Below the pieces are notes generated by a model that ran no database searches, was not told the origin of the DNA, and saw nothing but the letters and a program-made list of their open reading frames with translations. A stretch of DNA of 64,000 nt. It comes from Mesostigma viride. Its lineage: Eukaryota > Streptophyta > Mesostigmatophyceae > Mesostigmatales > Mesostigmataceae. This document shows positions 43,396 to 54,623 of this stretch, piece after piece. Made by a program: the position numbers and the translations under genes. The stretch is taken from assembly GCA_009746045.1 (NCBI GenBank), contig RPFO01000041.1:10000065-10064064 (forward strand). Reading direction: 5' to 3'. How positions within the stretch are numbered: position 1 is the first letter of the stretch; the number at the start of each line of letters is the position of its first letter.

Positions 43396-43979
43396 GAGTT
43401 GTGAGAGGGTTGTGCAGAATTCCGCCATGGTTCTTGCAGGAAATGTTGCCTTTATTATGAATAAGGAACACAGACGTAAGTCACGTCACTTCCAAGACTG
43501 CACGCAGCACAGGCGACAGAGTCGCAGTGCCAAGAGAGCGTGCACGCAAGAACTAGCGTCCCGGTGCGACCAAGTCACACATATAGCTTGCTAGGGACGC
43601 GTCCAAGTATTCAGCTGCTCTGTCACAGCTGAACTGTCAATCAATTGATTACACAGACTCTGGCACGCCTTTGGCGCGCAGATCTATCAATTGTCCATAC
43701 GGCTAGTCCTGTGGACCTATCCGTACACTGCTCAGCATCAATTGTCTCATAGGTCCTGGCGCGCTACAGCACGCCTACCTATCAATTGACCATCAAGTCC
43801 TGTACAAGTCCTGTCAACGTCCTGCGGACTATCATAGTGACACTTGTACATCCTGTGTCCGTACGCGCCCACAGTGGCGCGCCGGGTACTGTCGGCACAG
43901 CCTAGGAAACGTCATAACTTTTACGTCCCTTAACCAAATGAGGCGTTCAAGGTAAAGATGGCGGCCCCAGGCGTATAAC
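43396..43979 (-). repeat. E 5' LTR
   Basis: About 584 bp. On the minus strand it begins near GTTATACGCCTGGGG and ends CTCACAACT. It keeps the block GCCTCATTTGGTTAAGGGACG, corresponding to the first 100 bp of family A LTRs. The outer boundary is uncertain by a few bases. Confidence 0.55.
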
Positions 43980-44573
43980 AACAAGCTGCCGACAGTTGCT
44001 CAGGTAAACCCTGTGCCTGCTACGACCCCGCCAGCAGCTTCTCTGTCGGACTTGACCACTCTTGTTACCCAGCTGTCCACGACGGTGGCCGACAACGTGG
44101 TGCGAATGTTGGGTGGCAAACGCCGAGCTCGCGGTGGTCGGCACAACCAGAACGCGTCCAGCAAACGCGGGCCGGGAGGCGGTCAGGACAAGCAGCCTCG
44201 ACAGGAGGGCGGCGCTGGCAGGCAGCAACAGCAGCAGGGTGGCGTCCCCAAGGAGAAGGTCGTCTGCGAGCGGTGCACCGGCGTGGGGCACACCGAGGCC
44301 AACTGCACGCTGCGGCTGGACCTCGGCAAGGCGACTCGAGTGTGCCGGCGCTGCTGGGCGGTTCGGCTTCCTGGACACGACCTCAACACATGCCGCGCCC
44401 CACGGCCAGCCATGCCCAATTGTGACGTCCTAGAGGTGATGTGTGTCGCGGTGAGTCGGCTAGGCGTGAGGATGCTGTGCCTTGTAGTCCTAATGTTCCC
44501 ACGTCAGTGGTTCAGAATGGAAGTGCAAGTGCTGCAGCTGATCAGGAGTGCGTGCCCAGCGTGGTCGCAATAG
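43980..44573 (+). pseudogene. F gag, C-terminal part
   Basis: Frame open from the E junction (NKLPTVAQVNPVPATTPP). A Gly/Gln/Arg-rich RNA-binding-like tract (GKRRARGGRHNQN, QQQQQGG) leads to a CCHC knuckle CERCTGVGHTEANC and a second Cys/His cluster C-X2-C-X7-H-X4-C (CRRCWAVRLPGHDLNTC). The frame after about 44430 is probably not original. Confidence 0.65.
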
Positions 44574-44609
44574 AGCCTGAACACGCCCTACCGGAGCTCA
44601 CCCCTTCAG

Positions 44610-45715
44610 GTGAGTGAGATAGTGCCGGCAGATGCCGAGGTAGCCCCTCACGTAGACGTGGAGTTGGGTCGCCGCCTCAGTAAGGCCTCACTAGAGCACA
44701 TTGCCGACAGGAATGCACACGCAGAGAGCTTGGCGGGGCAGGTGCCTAGCATAGAAGGGGATGGCACCACCCCCACGGCCATAGGATTGCGGATGCTTGC
44801 TCACCAGATTCACCTTGCGGTGGGTCATGTGGCGGGGCAAACGCTAGACTGGGCGACTCGGCTTATGGGGGCGCCGGGGTTGAAGGTCGCTCAGGCGGAG
44901 TTAGAGGAGTGCCACGCATGCGCAAGTGTCAGGAAGAAGCGTAGGCGCTGGCATGCTAAGACTCCTTCCCCGTACCGGGGGAGGTTAGTGGGGGATGTCA
45001 TGCATTTGGAGGAGGGGGACGATTATTTGGTCTTGATGGATTGCTATACCAAGTTCCTAGCCATCGAGCCCCTGCCAAGCATGGTAGAGGAGTCCTTGTG
45101 GCGGGGGCTGCGCATTGCCATGTCTCACTTCTTTCCCATTTCTGAGGTCATGTTGGACCAACAATTTGATTGCTTCAGTGTGGGGCGGGAGGGCTGTGAG
45201 ATGGTGGTTATTGCTGGGCGGCAGGACCATGGCAACTTGGGGCTGATTGATAGGCACATCAGCAGCGTAAAGGGCATGGCAGCCAAGCAGCAGGCCAGCG
45301 GGTTAGGATTCAAGCCCGCGGGGCAGCCTTATGCACAACGCGCGCTGTGGTGCCGCTTGCCCATGGACAAGTACAACAGCCAGGTGCTTTTCAAGCTGCC
45401 CCAGGGACTAGGTCTTATTACCGCGTGGGGGCTGCAGTCGGGCATTTACCCTCCGGACGTGGCAGACCATTGGGAGGCCCACCTCGCTACCACCGCTGAG
45501 GTTAGGCGGCAGTTAGACCGCACCCAGCCTGACTTGTCGCAGGAGTGGGAGCTGGGGGAGTTGATCTTGTTTCACAAGGAGAATTCCTTTGGCAAGCGGG
45601 GGCAGATGCAAGGGCCAGGCATGGTGGTGGATTTGGACTGGGTGCATAGGCGGGTGAAGGTGCACTGGGAGCATAGGGACTATCTCATCCCGTGGGATAT
45701 AAGGTGTATCGGTAC
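44610..45715 (+). pseudogene. F pol, integrase
   Basis: Integrase zinc block HQIHLAVGH...ECHACAS (about 44790-44930). Core: GDVMHLEEGDDYLVLMDC (first Asp), VMLDQQFDCF (second Asp), and HGNLGLIDRHISSVKG where family A and B have AVERSIREVK. The catalytic Glu is therefore Asp here. A basic C-terminal block (GELILFHKENSFGKRGQ) resembles the A/B block GKRGKWQDG. A frameshift near 45700 moves the sequence to another frame. Confidence 0.7.
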
Positions 45716-46826
45716 AAGGCGTCCGATGCCCAGGTCCAGGCGGCCAAGGAGCACAGCCGCCAGCTCGGTTGGGATGTGGATAGCCGGCCGGCCAAGCGGG
45801 CCCGGCTGGAACCTGTCCTACCCACCCCACTTGGGGTGGCTGTGCATGATGCGCTTGTTGCCCACCCCCCTGCAGGCGCCGCGCCGGAGCAAGTCCCCGG
45901 GGTCGACGCGGCGGCGCTACCTCAGCCCCTCCCCGCGACCCCCGCACTGAGCGCCCATGGCGTGGCGGCGCCGGACACATCGTCAGGCGCGGGCGTGGGC
46001 TCCCAGCTGGCCCACGTCCTCCGACAGCTGCTCAAGGCGGACAAGCTCAAGGCGGCGGCAGCGGGGGGTGCGGCACAAGTCAGCCGCGTCATGCCAGATA
46101 AGTGCCCCACAGTTGTGACTGAAGCACATGATGTTCCCTCTAGGCATATTGCGGCCATAGATACCATGGCAGGCGTGTCTATCACGAGCCCGGCGGCGGC
46201 CGAGGCCTATTACCCTTTGCTGCCCAGTAGTTGGAAGGTGGTTGCGGGGTTTGACGGGCAGCGGGCGTATAATAAGGTGGCTGGGCAGGTGCTCATGCCC
46301 ATCCTAGGGGTAGATGTCCCTGTGCAAGTGCTAGAGGGTTACAAGGGTATCACCCTCATCGGTAACCCTTTTGTTTCCCTCCCCGGGTTTTCCGTGTCAT
46401 CCGGCTTGGTGACCCTCGAGGGGGTGGGGAGCATAGGCTTGTACCAATATCACGTTGCGCTTGCAGCCCTCACGGGCCGGGGTCCCCCCGAGGCTATGAA
46501 TCACCCTGAGGATTATGCCACTGCAGTAGGGGCCATTCGCGGGGCGGAATATACGGCAGAGCCGCTGGTAGCCGATGTCACGCAGCCGCAGAAGTGTCAC
46601 CCCAGCAGTCTTGGCATTTTTCCCTGGAGCATCGCCACCAAATCTCCTGTTAGTTATCCGCAGTTCAAGGAGGACTGCCGTGACCCTGTCAAGTTCCATA
46701 AGTGGCGCACGGCTTTCTTGCGCGCGCAGCTGGAGTGGGCGATGTATGGGGTGTATGGGGAGTTGATGGAGGTGCCGCAAGGGGCGGTAAAGCTGAACTT
46801 GAAGTTTGTGCTCAAGTATAAGCAGG
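45692..46826 (+). pseudogene. F pol, protease and RT start
   Basis: Linker rich in Ala/Pro, then a retropepsin-like domain: HIAAIDTMAGVSI (DT with Met instead of Gly) near 46150, VPVQVLEGYKGITLIGNPFV flap near 46320-46375, and LPGF. It is followed by the RT N-terminus (MEVPQGAVKLNLKFVLKYKQ). FB2 is inserted after GCAGG; the frame continues in phase at 47612 with VLPTDPVTFHVRPCVTEF. Confidence 0.7.
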
Positions 46827-47606
46827 AGTTAGGTTAAATAGTGCCGGAATCTTTTGGCCCACTGAGGCAAAACGGTCCGTCTCACTATTTTGCCCGGAAT
46901 AACCACTTCCGAGCACCCAAGTTAATTCGGCCGCATTAACTTGGGTGCTCGGAGGTGGTTATTCCGGGTAAAATAGTGTGACGGACCGGTTTGCCTCAGG
47001 CGGCAAAAGGTTCCGGCACTATTTAACCTAACTAAAACCTGGCCTCGTGGAGGGGGGACGAAGAGCCCGAGACATCCGCCTAGGCCGCTGAGCACGCAAA
47101 TGATATTGCGCCGGAGCTGCCTCAGTGAGGATTCGAACCCCTGACCTCCAAGGTGCACGGGTTTTAGTTAGGTTGCTCGGAGGTGGTTATTCCGGGTAAA
47201 ATAGTGTGACGGACCGGTTTGCCTCAGACTGTGGGCCAAAAGGTTCCGGCACTATTTAACATAACTAAAACGTGTGCACCTTGGAGGTCAGGGGTTCGAA
47301 TCCTCACTGAGGCAGTTCCGGCGCAATATTATTTGCGTGCTCAGCGGCTCAGGCGGATGTCTCGGGCTCTTCGTCCCCCCTCCACGAGGCCAGGTTTTAG
47401 TTAGGTTAAATAGTGCCGGAACCTTTTGGCCCACTGAGGCAAACCGGTCCGTCACACTATTTTGCCCGGAATAACCACTTCCGAGCACCCAAGTTAATTC
47501 GGCCGAATTAACTTGGGTGCTCGGAAGTGGTTATTCCGGGCAAAATAGTGTGACGGACCGGTTTGCCTCAGTGGGCCAAAAGGTTCCGGCACTATTTAAC
47601 CTAACT
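46827..47606. mobile_element. FB2: composite foldback element
   Basis: 780-bp insertion with 5-bp duplication GCAGG (46822-46826 and 47607-47611). The ends are palindromic units that start AGTTAGGTTAAATAG (46827-47033 and 47399-47606), with a shorter third unit in the middle (47166-47266). The two 132-bp spacers (47034-47165 and 47267-47398) are inverted copies of each other. Each contains GGTCAGGGGTTCGAATCC, a variable-loop plus T-arm-like sequence, followed by CTGAGGCA. No ORF of consequence. Confidence 0.85.
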
Positions 47607-47611
47607 GCAGG

Positions 47612-48165
47612 TCCTCCCCACTGACCCTGTCACATTTCATGTACGGCCCTGTGTCACGGAGTTCAGGGGCTCGTCTGAGTTGTCGGAGGAGGAATTGTTT
47701 ACGCCCGGGCTGTCGCAGACCACTAGCCGGGTATTAACATCGGTGTTCTTGGGGCTGTTGGATCGGGGTTTGGACTATGCCATGGCCTGCTCAGATTTTC
47801 AGCGGGCTTTTCTCCATAGCGACCCGGCAGTGGCCGAGGAAGTGTGGCGTGGCACGGTGTATGTGGTCAAGGTCCCTTTGGTGTGGCAGGGGGAGCTGCG
47901 GTGTGTGTACTTGCGGCTTCTCCTTGGTGTGGAGGGCCTGCAGTCTAGCCCCATCATCTTTCGCAAGACGGCTGAACGCATCTTTGCTAGCATGGGGGCG
48001 GTGTTTTCCCGCATCGATAGCAACCTCTTTCACATCCACACACCCAACCCACACGAGCCCGCGTTCATGCAATGGCATGGGGATGACTGGCGGCTTATTG
48101 GACCCTGGGCGTGGGTCCGGCAGTTCATAACCGCTGTGGCCAAGCTTTTGCCCACTAGCCGCAGG
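47612..48165 (+). pseudogene. F pol, RT core
   Basis: RT with CSDFQRAFLHSD (first Asp), LLLGVEGLQSSPIIFRKTAER (copia LYGLKQAPR-equivalent) and MQWHGDDWRLIGPWAWV (catalytic Asp pair, HG before it, as in A and B). Frameshift near 48165. Confidence 0.75.
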
Positions 48166-48169
48166 TTGT

Positions 48170-48989
48170 GGCTGCATGGACCCCGACACCCCCGTCCCTT
48201 ACTGTGGCCCAACCTACACTTTGCACCGCACACCGGTTGGCTGGTGCCTTGGCCTGGCGGCCAAGCAGGAATACGCCGACAAGCTCGCGCAATCGCTGCC
48301 TGAGCGGCTGGATGCGTCCGCGGGACCGCAATTGCGCGGCCAGCTGGGGTGGCTCGCGGGCACGGTGCGACCCGACCTGTCCATCTACGCGCGTGCGCCC
48401 GACGCCGTGCTTGCGGGCGTGGGAGCGCAGCATCTTCGGACGCAAGTCTTGGCGTCACCGGGCCTGCGCGTGTGGGGGGTTGATATCACCCGCCCGGTGG
48501 CAATGACCATTTACCCTGACGCGAACCTGGAGTCGCGTACCATCACGCAGCTGCGCGCGCGGGAGGCGGCCATCTTTTTTCTTGATAGCCCCACTGGGCA
48601 GCCCACTATTGTCGACTGGTATAGCCGCATCCATCAGCGGGTAGTGGTAGACAGCAATCGCGCGGAGTGTCGCGCGTTCATTTCCGCTGTCGACCATGCA
48701 TGCGTGTTATGTGAAGCATCTTTTGCAATGGATTGCGGATAAGGCCCGCGTGGCGCTGTCGCTCCGCATGCGGCTGTGCACAGATAGCAAGTAAATAATT
48801 GAGTTTCTGAATAACCCGCTCGCCTCCACCACCAAACTAGATTACCTTGTGTTGGCCGAGTCCGCCACGGTGTTGGATGAGCGGCGGTGGATCCCCGAGA
48901 GCGAGAATATTGCCGATGCCTTGACCAAGCCAGCGCTGCTGTCGGGGCCTCCTCAGTACAAGCTGCTGCGGCAGCTCATGATGACATGA
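48170..48989 (+). pseudogene. F pol, RNase H
   Basis: Connection domain (YCGPTYTLHRTPVGW, RGQLGWLAGTVRPDLSIYARA) and RNase H with MTIYPDANLESRTITQLRA, VDSNRAECRAF and, in another frame after about 48703, LCTDSK followed by a TAA. The tail WIPESENIADALTKPALL is the standard copia C-terminus, ending at 48989. Confidence 0.75.
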
Positions 48990-49512
48990 GTTTTTTTTTA
49001 ACAGTGTGACCTGTCGTCTTTTTGCATGGGAATGGGCGCTTCTTTCATCTGTGAATACATTTCCCTATACCTGACAGGCGGCCAGTGTGCCTACTAATGA
49101 TGCATGTGGTGCAGTTGCACCCAAGTAGAAAAGGAGGCCGGGAGCAAAGCCCGGGTGTTTTTGGCGTGCTCAGATCCCAGCGTAGGGCACCCTCCTTGGG
49201 GTTTAGGATTTGGGGACGGCCAGTGTGCCGTTACGTGTTTCTCTACTTGAACGTACGTAGGGTCAGTGCTACCCTATTGCCCCTCGCTTTAAATAATTTA
49301 TGATAATTATTTAAAAAGAAAGTATGGGAGTTGTGCTCCCGAGTGGCATCTATCCGCTAGCCGGTAGTCGCCGGCCTGGGCGCCTAGTCATGCAGGTGGG
49401 CATCAAAGATTGGTGTCTAGATGCTAGTCGGTGCCTAAGCAAGGTACGGAAGCCAGTGCGCGCCGGGACGGTCAGAGAACCGTCGCCCTCGGTAGCACAG
49501 ATCCGCTGAGTG

Positions 49513-49592
49513 CCGGTAGTCTCGGGTTAGAGGCTCGAGCATGCACTATCGGGTAGCCTACCGGTAGTCTCGGGTTAGAGGCTCAAGCATGC
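49513..49592. repeat. Two 32-bp repeats, 48-bp period
   Basis: CCGGTAGTCTCGGGTTAGAG plus 12 more bases at 49513-49544 and 49561-49592, with one difference (CTCGAGC versus CTCAAGC). Confidence 0.8.
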
Positions 49593-49744
49593 CTTAACGG
49601 TTAGCGCCGCGCCGCTGAGCTCCTTGCGGCCTGGCCAGCTGCAAGGGTTCAATAGCAATCAGTGGCGGCTGCGGGCTCAGCCTCCCACAATCGGTTCCCC
49701 GAACAACAAAAATCCCGTCTCCATCGCCGGCGTGCTAGCCAGCG

Positions 49745-49987
49745 GTGAAGGGCATTCAACTCAAGGGCATTCCCAAAAGGGTAGGGAAACATGCCACGAA
49801 CTACGTCCAGATGTTGCTGGATGACCTACTGGTCCCAGCCCAGTTTGAATACCGCATCCACTCTCTCTCCCTTCTTTGGACTGCCATGCAGAACAAGACG
49901 CGGTGGAAGAAGATTGTCAAGGCTCACACGCCCGACCCTGTGGGCAAGCCACCTCCCCCCAAGAGGAGGAGGCGTTTTGATGAGTAG
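49745..49987 (+). CDS. 80-codon ORF, unknown, possible gene end
   Basis: Reads GKHATNYVQMLLDDLLVPAQ then WTAMQNKTRWKKIVKAHTPD and a basic tail PPPPKRRRRFDE, stop at 49987. Amphipathic helices plus a strongly basic C-terminus look like a real coding end rather than noise. The start is unsure because the frame is open a little upstream. It could be the 3' end of a non-LTR element ORF or a host exon. I recognise no family. Confidence 0.35.
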   Translation: MKGIQLKGIPKRVGKHATNYVQMLLDDLLVPAQFEYRIHSLSLLWTAMQNKTRWKKIVKAHTPDPVGKPPPPKRRRRFDE

Positions 49988-50918
49988 GGTAGTTGGGATT
50001 TTTCTAGACTAGCTAGATTAGCGTTAGGTTAGTCCGATTACGCGGCTCTCTCCACTCCACCACCCCTCAAGGAATATGTGCTACATGATCTCCCAACGGA
50101 GGCATGTTATAATTTAATTTAATTTGATTTGATGACGAATACACTGGGCCAGACATTCCACCATATGAGGAAAAACATGCTCACCTTATGAGTTAAGAAA
50201 GCATGCAGGTCTGGAAGTTCGGTAGTGTATTTACCGTATCTTTCATTTCTACCGAATATATGACTTCAATACAATGCTTCTAAACGATGCCATTCATGTC
50301 TCCTCCTCAATTTAAATCCTCTGTTCGACCTGAAAACTTCGATGGGTACTGCACGCACATAATCCCGTCAATCTACATGCCTTTTCAGCGCTGTCGCGCG
50401 CCGTTCCGATTCGAGTATTGGCTTTACGCGGGGCCGCCACGCGGCCGGCCCGGGGGACGAGGCGCGGCAGCTTTAACACGTATGGCTATTTAAAATAGCG
50501 CCTTAATGATTGAGAATGAATGCGAAAGACCTTAGACTTCCTATGCGTCACAGCGCAGGATGGTGGCTTAAGAATACTTGTCACACAATACGAATAAGCT
50601 CAAACCCGGAAAACCGGTTTCGTATATTACAATGTTACCACACAGATTAAAACACTCAATGCGGGAAGACTTACACCCAGTAGGTGAGGGATTTACACTC
50701 GAGCCCACAGGAGGATTACACTCCAGGATTAAGCGATGGTAAATAATCTGTAGAGCAACGACGTGGTAAATTACGATACAAGGTCCGGATTGCTGGCATA
50801 GCTCGTGCCTTCCTATTTTGTCCCTTCGTCCCCGTTGGTGGCTGCGCCTGGCGCTGCCAACCAGGCATGACGTGAGGTCCGCAGGGACGGGCTTCTCGAA
50901 CCGTCTAGAACACATTAA

Positions 50919-52636
50919 CTCGTCGTCTGTCCCAACTCAGTCCTCACAGGAGGACTGAGTTGACAATTTTCAACCGCGTGTAGCGACTAGGTGGGGGGTC
51001 CATCCCAAATGTTTTGATGTGGATCTGGGGTGTACTAGATATCATTTTGTTGGCAAAAATACTGCATATGTGAAAACTTGACCCGAACACCTGAAAATTA
51101 CACGGACGTTGGGCGCCCCTCGCGAATTTGCATTTTTCGGGATAAGAACGAGTGGGAAAAATTCAATCAAATCCTGGTGCATGAAGAAAAAATATAGGCA
51201 TGTAAACAACATAGTTCTCGAAGCGTGGCAAAAAACTGGGCTCCATTTGGCCTCTGCAACTGCCTGAAACAATTAAAAAACTCTCAGTCCTCAGGAGAGG
51301 AATGGGGCTTTTGCTAACTTTGCTAGCATGTAAGTGCGGTCATACTACATCACCGTGGCCACCAACCATCCCAATCAACTCATTTCCCTTCAAGCATTAC
51401 AGGACAACACACTTGCATCATCATACTTCAGGTATATCATACCTTATCATGTAGTGAGAGCCTATGCATGCATGTAGGGAATGGGCTTGGATACCTACCA
51501 ACAAAGGGTTATGTTATAAGTGTCAACCACCAATATAATGGGTAGGTTAAGCATATTTCCATTGTTTCAAACAACAATAGATATGGCTATAACTGTTTTG
51601 CCTTGCCATGATGTGGCCAACATAGTTGCTGGCACATGATGGCAGTGGTTTGTCACCAAGACTTTTCACTCACCCGTAAAAGCTTGAATGCACCCTTGAC
51701 GCAGCCCGTGGCCACACAATCATGCAGTATGAACGTAGCAAAAGAATAACTAACATCTATGAAGGTGTTTAAACCTGCACAGCTCCTAAAACCCTGCACA
51801 ACTACACTGGGTTAAGGCAAATGCCTGCTAACATCATCTGAAAAGGGGGTTTTAGAGAGGGGCAGGCAACGGTCAAGAAAGAGCATCAAGACTTGAACCT
51901 GACAACGCCTCGCAAGCTTAAACTCATGTACGAACATCAAGGAACGAAGAGGCAACGATTATCCGGCTTTACCTGGCACGGCTGGCGTTACCTTGGCCCA
52001 GGCGGTGCCCGCAAAAGTGGCACTTTGCGGCACATAGACCATGACGTGACAGAATGGTCGAGATCATCAAATCTATACTGTCACTCAATATATTCTAATG
52101 CAACTCATGTTAACATGTAGAAAGAAACCTATCAGCCATTGAAATTGCGCCGGAAAGCAAGCGCAGTAATCAATTCCGTCGACCTGCCTTATCGCAGTTT
52201 TTTCCAGCAAGAACAGTGCCGACACCGGGTAAATCGCATCCCCGCGAGCTAAAAATTGATTTATATCATCTTTAGGGCATGTTAAATCTATTTACTGAGT
52301 TTGGACGGCTAACTCGTCCGCAAACGTAAACTGCATGCATGGGCGCGAGCCGCCATGGCTAGGTCGTGCATTTCCGGAACTCGCGTTTCACGTGGAAAAG
52401 TACCCTTACCACCTGTACTTTGACCGTACAGTTAGCCGCGCATACCAAATCCAAAAAAATCCCAAAAATATGTCCAAGAAAGATCTTTTCACGTAGTATT
52501 TGAATAAATTTTGAGAGAATTTTTTTGTCAAACATTCTGACCGGGGCGAATTTTCTACGAAACCCAAAAACTCGGTCCTCTAGAGAGGACTGAGTTCAAC
52601 TCAGTCCTCCGTAGAGGACCAGGGACAGACGACGAG
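50919..52636. mobile_element. P2: TTAA-flanked non-autonomous element
   Basis: 1718 bp between TTAA copies (50915-50918 and 52637-52640) with 15-bp perfect inverted ends CTCGTCGTCTGTCCC. Subterminal palindromes of AACTCAGTCCTC...GAGGACTGAGTT type lie at both ends (near 50934 and 52570-52615). No transposase frame. The core (about 51300-52480) is clearly similar to 59800-60890 of P3. Confidence 0.8.
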
Positions 52637-52640
52637 TTAA

Positions 52641-54305
52641 AGACCAGTACGGCTAGAGGCCTCTCCTGAAAAATATCCAAATGTCCGTAGGTACCATCAT
52701 AACGCATGTGCAGTGCCACTTGGCTGTCCCGTAACTCCCGTTCAGGCGCTAGGTCTGCCTACGGCGCAAAGGCCAAGTTCGTCAGCAAAACTTCTACACT
52801 TACTTCCACACGGATTGCCTCGGCTGCCAACTATACTATGGCCTCGGCACTGGCGCCGGATTACGGTCGGCGCCGATCGACCGGGACGGATAATTTAATA
52901 CCACAAATGGCATGTTGCATCCGTGCAACAGCAGCTAGGCATTGCGCGTGTGCGTGTTGTTACGCCTTTGGCATTTGGGCCTTACGGGAGCAACGCATGC
53001 GCCGTAGCGCGACGCGCAGCACTGGGAGTTGACAGCGGTACTGACATGCGTCACCAGGAGGTCAGTGCCAACGCTGGCAAGCAGCACGCACTGGCTGCTG
53101 GACTACAACACGGACCAAGCTAGGCTGCCAGCCTGGCAATTATGCGGGTCGTGCAGGCTGAACATGCACGTGCACGCAAACTGGCGCTGTATTGATCTCG
53201 AGAAATGTCCGCTGCAGGTAGATAATGTCGTGCAATCTTGGCATTGATATTCGGCAGGCTGGCAAGCCGCTTTTGTGAATGCGACGAGGCAGCTTTTCTC
53301 GTCAGGGCCAGCTAGTTGTCGTACATGCTTGGTGATATAGTTGTTTGGCAAGCTCAGGGGTCGGCAAGCCGACACTGGAGTGATCTGCGACAAGGGCATT
53401 TTGTCGTCTGGGATTTCTGGCCTACGCAGGTTGTCTAGTTGATTTTGTCGTCTAAAGAGAAAGTGCTAGATGATATGTTTCATATGCGGAACAGGGAGTC
53501 GTTGCAGACAACGACTTAGGATTTTGTGTACTTTTAGGTCTTGGTGCTGACCAAAGACGAGTGCCACGGAGTAGCTTTGGTGTAATTGAAGCAGTATGGA
53601 CGACAAAGCGGTTGTCGTCAGGGTCAGATACTGAGCGTGGCTACGAGGTAAGGCTGACGCACGATACTGCGTAAGCGGGAGGCATTCGGTGGGATAAGTG
53701 TGTCTTTCCACCAGGGCTTTGGATGTAGCTCTGTGTGGATCTTTGAACTCTGTCTTGGTTATGGTGGTGCGTGGCAAGTGTGGCCAGCCCTCCTTTCTTT
53801 CATCGAGCCCATGCAGCTATTGCTGAAACAGAGCTGCCAAGTTAGGTAGAGTATTGGTAATAAACGTTCATTTCATTTGCAACAAAGAACCCAGTGTGAA
53901 GCCTAACCTAGTCATACCTCATTCTCAGGTCTCACCTTCTGAGAAGTGCAGTTGGCACTGGCTTCTCGTCTTATCCACACAGAGCTAACTGAGATTTGGT
54001 AGGTAAGCTTGGTCAAGGCTGAGGCCTCTTCCTGAATACTAGGAATGGAGGTAAAGCTGGCTGTGCAAGGCTGTCAAGGCAGGCAGCTTGCAAGCAGGTC
54101 CTGAAGCAGCATTGGTTTTCAGCTTTCAGGCAATTGCTTTTCTTTCTCCTTGCCCTGTGCATCTGGTGTGGTGCCAGCAAGTTGAAGGGGCCAAGTGGTG
54201 CATGGCCTCTGTGGTGCATACTGATTTTGCACTACGTCTGCTCACTCTGTAGCCCAGTGACTGGTTGCAGAAACGGTGCTCACGAGAGCACAAGCACGAA
54301 GCTTG
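52641..54305. other. Intergenic, unrecognised
   Basis: About 1.7 kb with only short frames in all phases. An AATAAA lies near 53860. No repeat shared with the rest of the window is visible. Confidence 0.4.
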
Positions 54306-54623
54306 ATGGCAGACCAAGATGGTCAACATCAAGGGGGCGCCAACCCCAACCAAGGCACGGTGGTGGATGGCGCACCGCGGCAGGGTGATGCTGCAGGCAC
54401 GCAGGCATCCTTGCCAACTGGCGACAACGGCAATGGGCCACTCGTCCCACCAGCAGTCTCGGGTTCCGGGATGGGCAATGGGGGGGGGTCGCCGATCGGA
54501 GTGGTGGCGTTGTTGTTGGTGGTGGTCACAGTGACACATCGGTCGTCAACGGAGGGCTGGGTGGCAGCGCGGCAGGTCCTCAAGATGGAACAGTACTTCA
54601 CATCACACCATCATCGCAGATAC
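54306..54623 (+). pseudogene. Unknown ORF start cut by A4
   Basis: ATG at 54306 (MADQDGQHQGGANPNQG) begins a Gly/Ala/Gln-rich frame with VAARQVLKMEQYF, open until the A4 LTR. The frame is also open just upstream (LTRAQARSL), which resembles starts of some gypsy-type gag proteins, and TGGTTGCAG lies about 45 bp before it. I consider a gag N-terminus possible but unproven; the rest lies beyond A4, outside the window. Confidence 0.3.

Larger units (their letters stand above)
42733..43979 (-). mobile_element. E: diverged AGTTAG-type element, 5' end
   Basis: 5' LTR and ORF0 start of a third family, cut at 42733 by C. Its LTR end (ACT) followed by CGTATTACTCGCC and an ATG mirrors the A and B layout. 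The rest lies left of the window, beyond the C and A1 insertions. It lies inside F gag. Confidence 0.65.
43980..48989 (+). mobile_element. F: decayed copia-like element, INT-PR-RT-RH
   Basis: Oldest member of the nest. It contains gag C-terminus, integrase, protease, RT and RNase H in the same rearranged order as A and B, but with very different sequence. Frameshifts and stops lie at about 45700, 48165, 48703 and 48792. FB2 interrupts RT. LTRs were not identified. Confidence 0.78.
48990..50914. other. Intergenic, mostly unrecognised
   Basis: Presumed F 3' region and older sequence. CGGCCAGTGTGCC occurs twice (about 49079 and 49217). There is a tandem repeat (49513-49592) and one short ORF (49745-49987). 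No LTR, PBS or further conserved protein is seen; 50000-50914 holds nothing I recognise. Confidence 0.5.

Noticed and set aside
47265-47320. Possible tRNA gene in FB2
   Set aside because: Variable-loop and T-arm-like sequence only. It occurs as two inverted copies within a repeat, so it is treated as tRNA-like, not a gene.
51300-52480. Hidden transposase in the shared P2/P3 core
   Set aside because: I find no open frame with conserved residues between P2 and P3; frames are short and differ.
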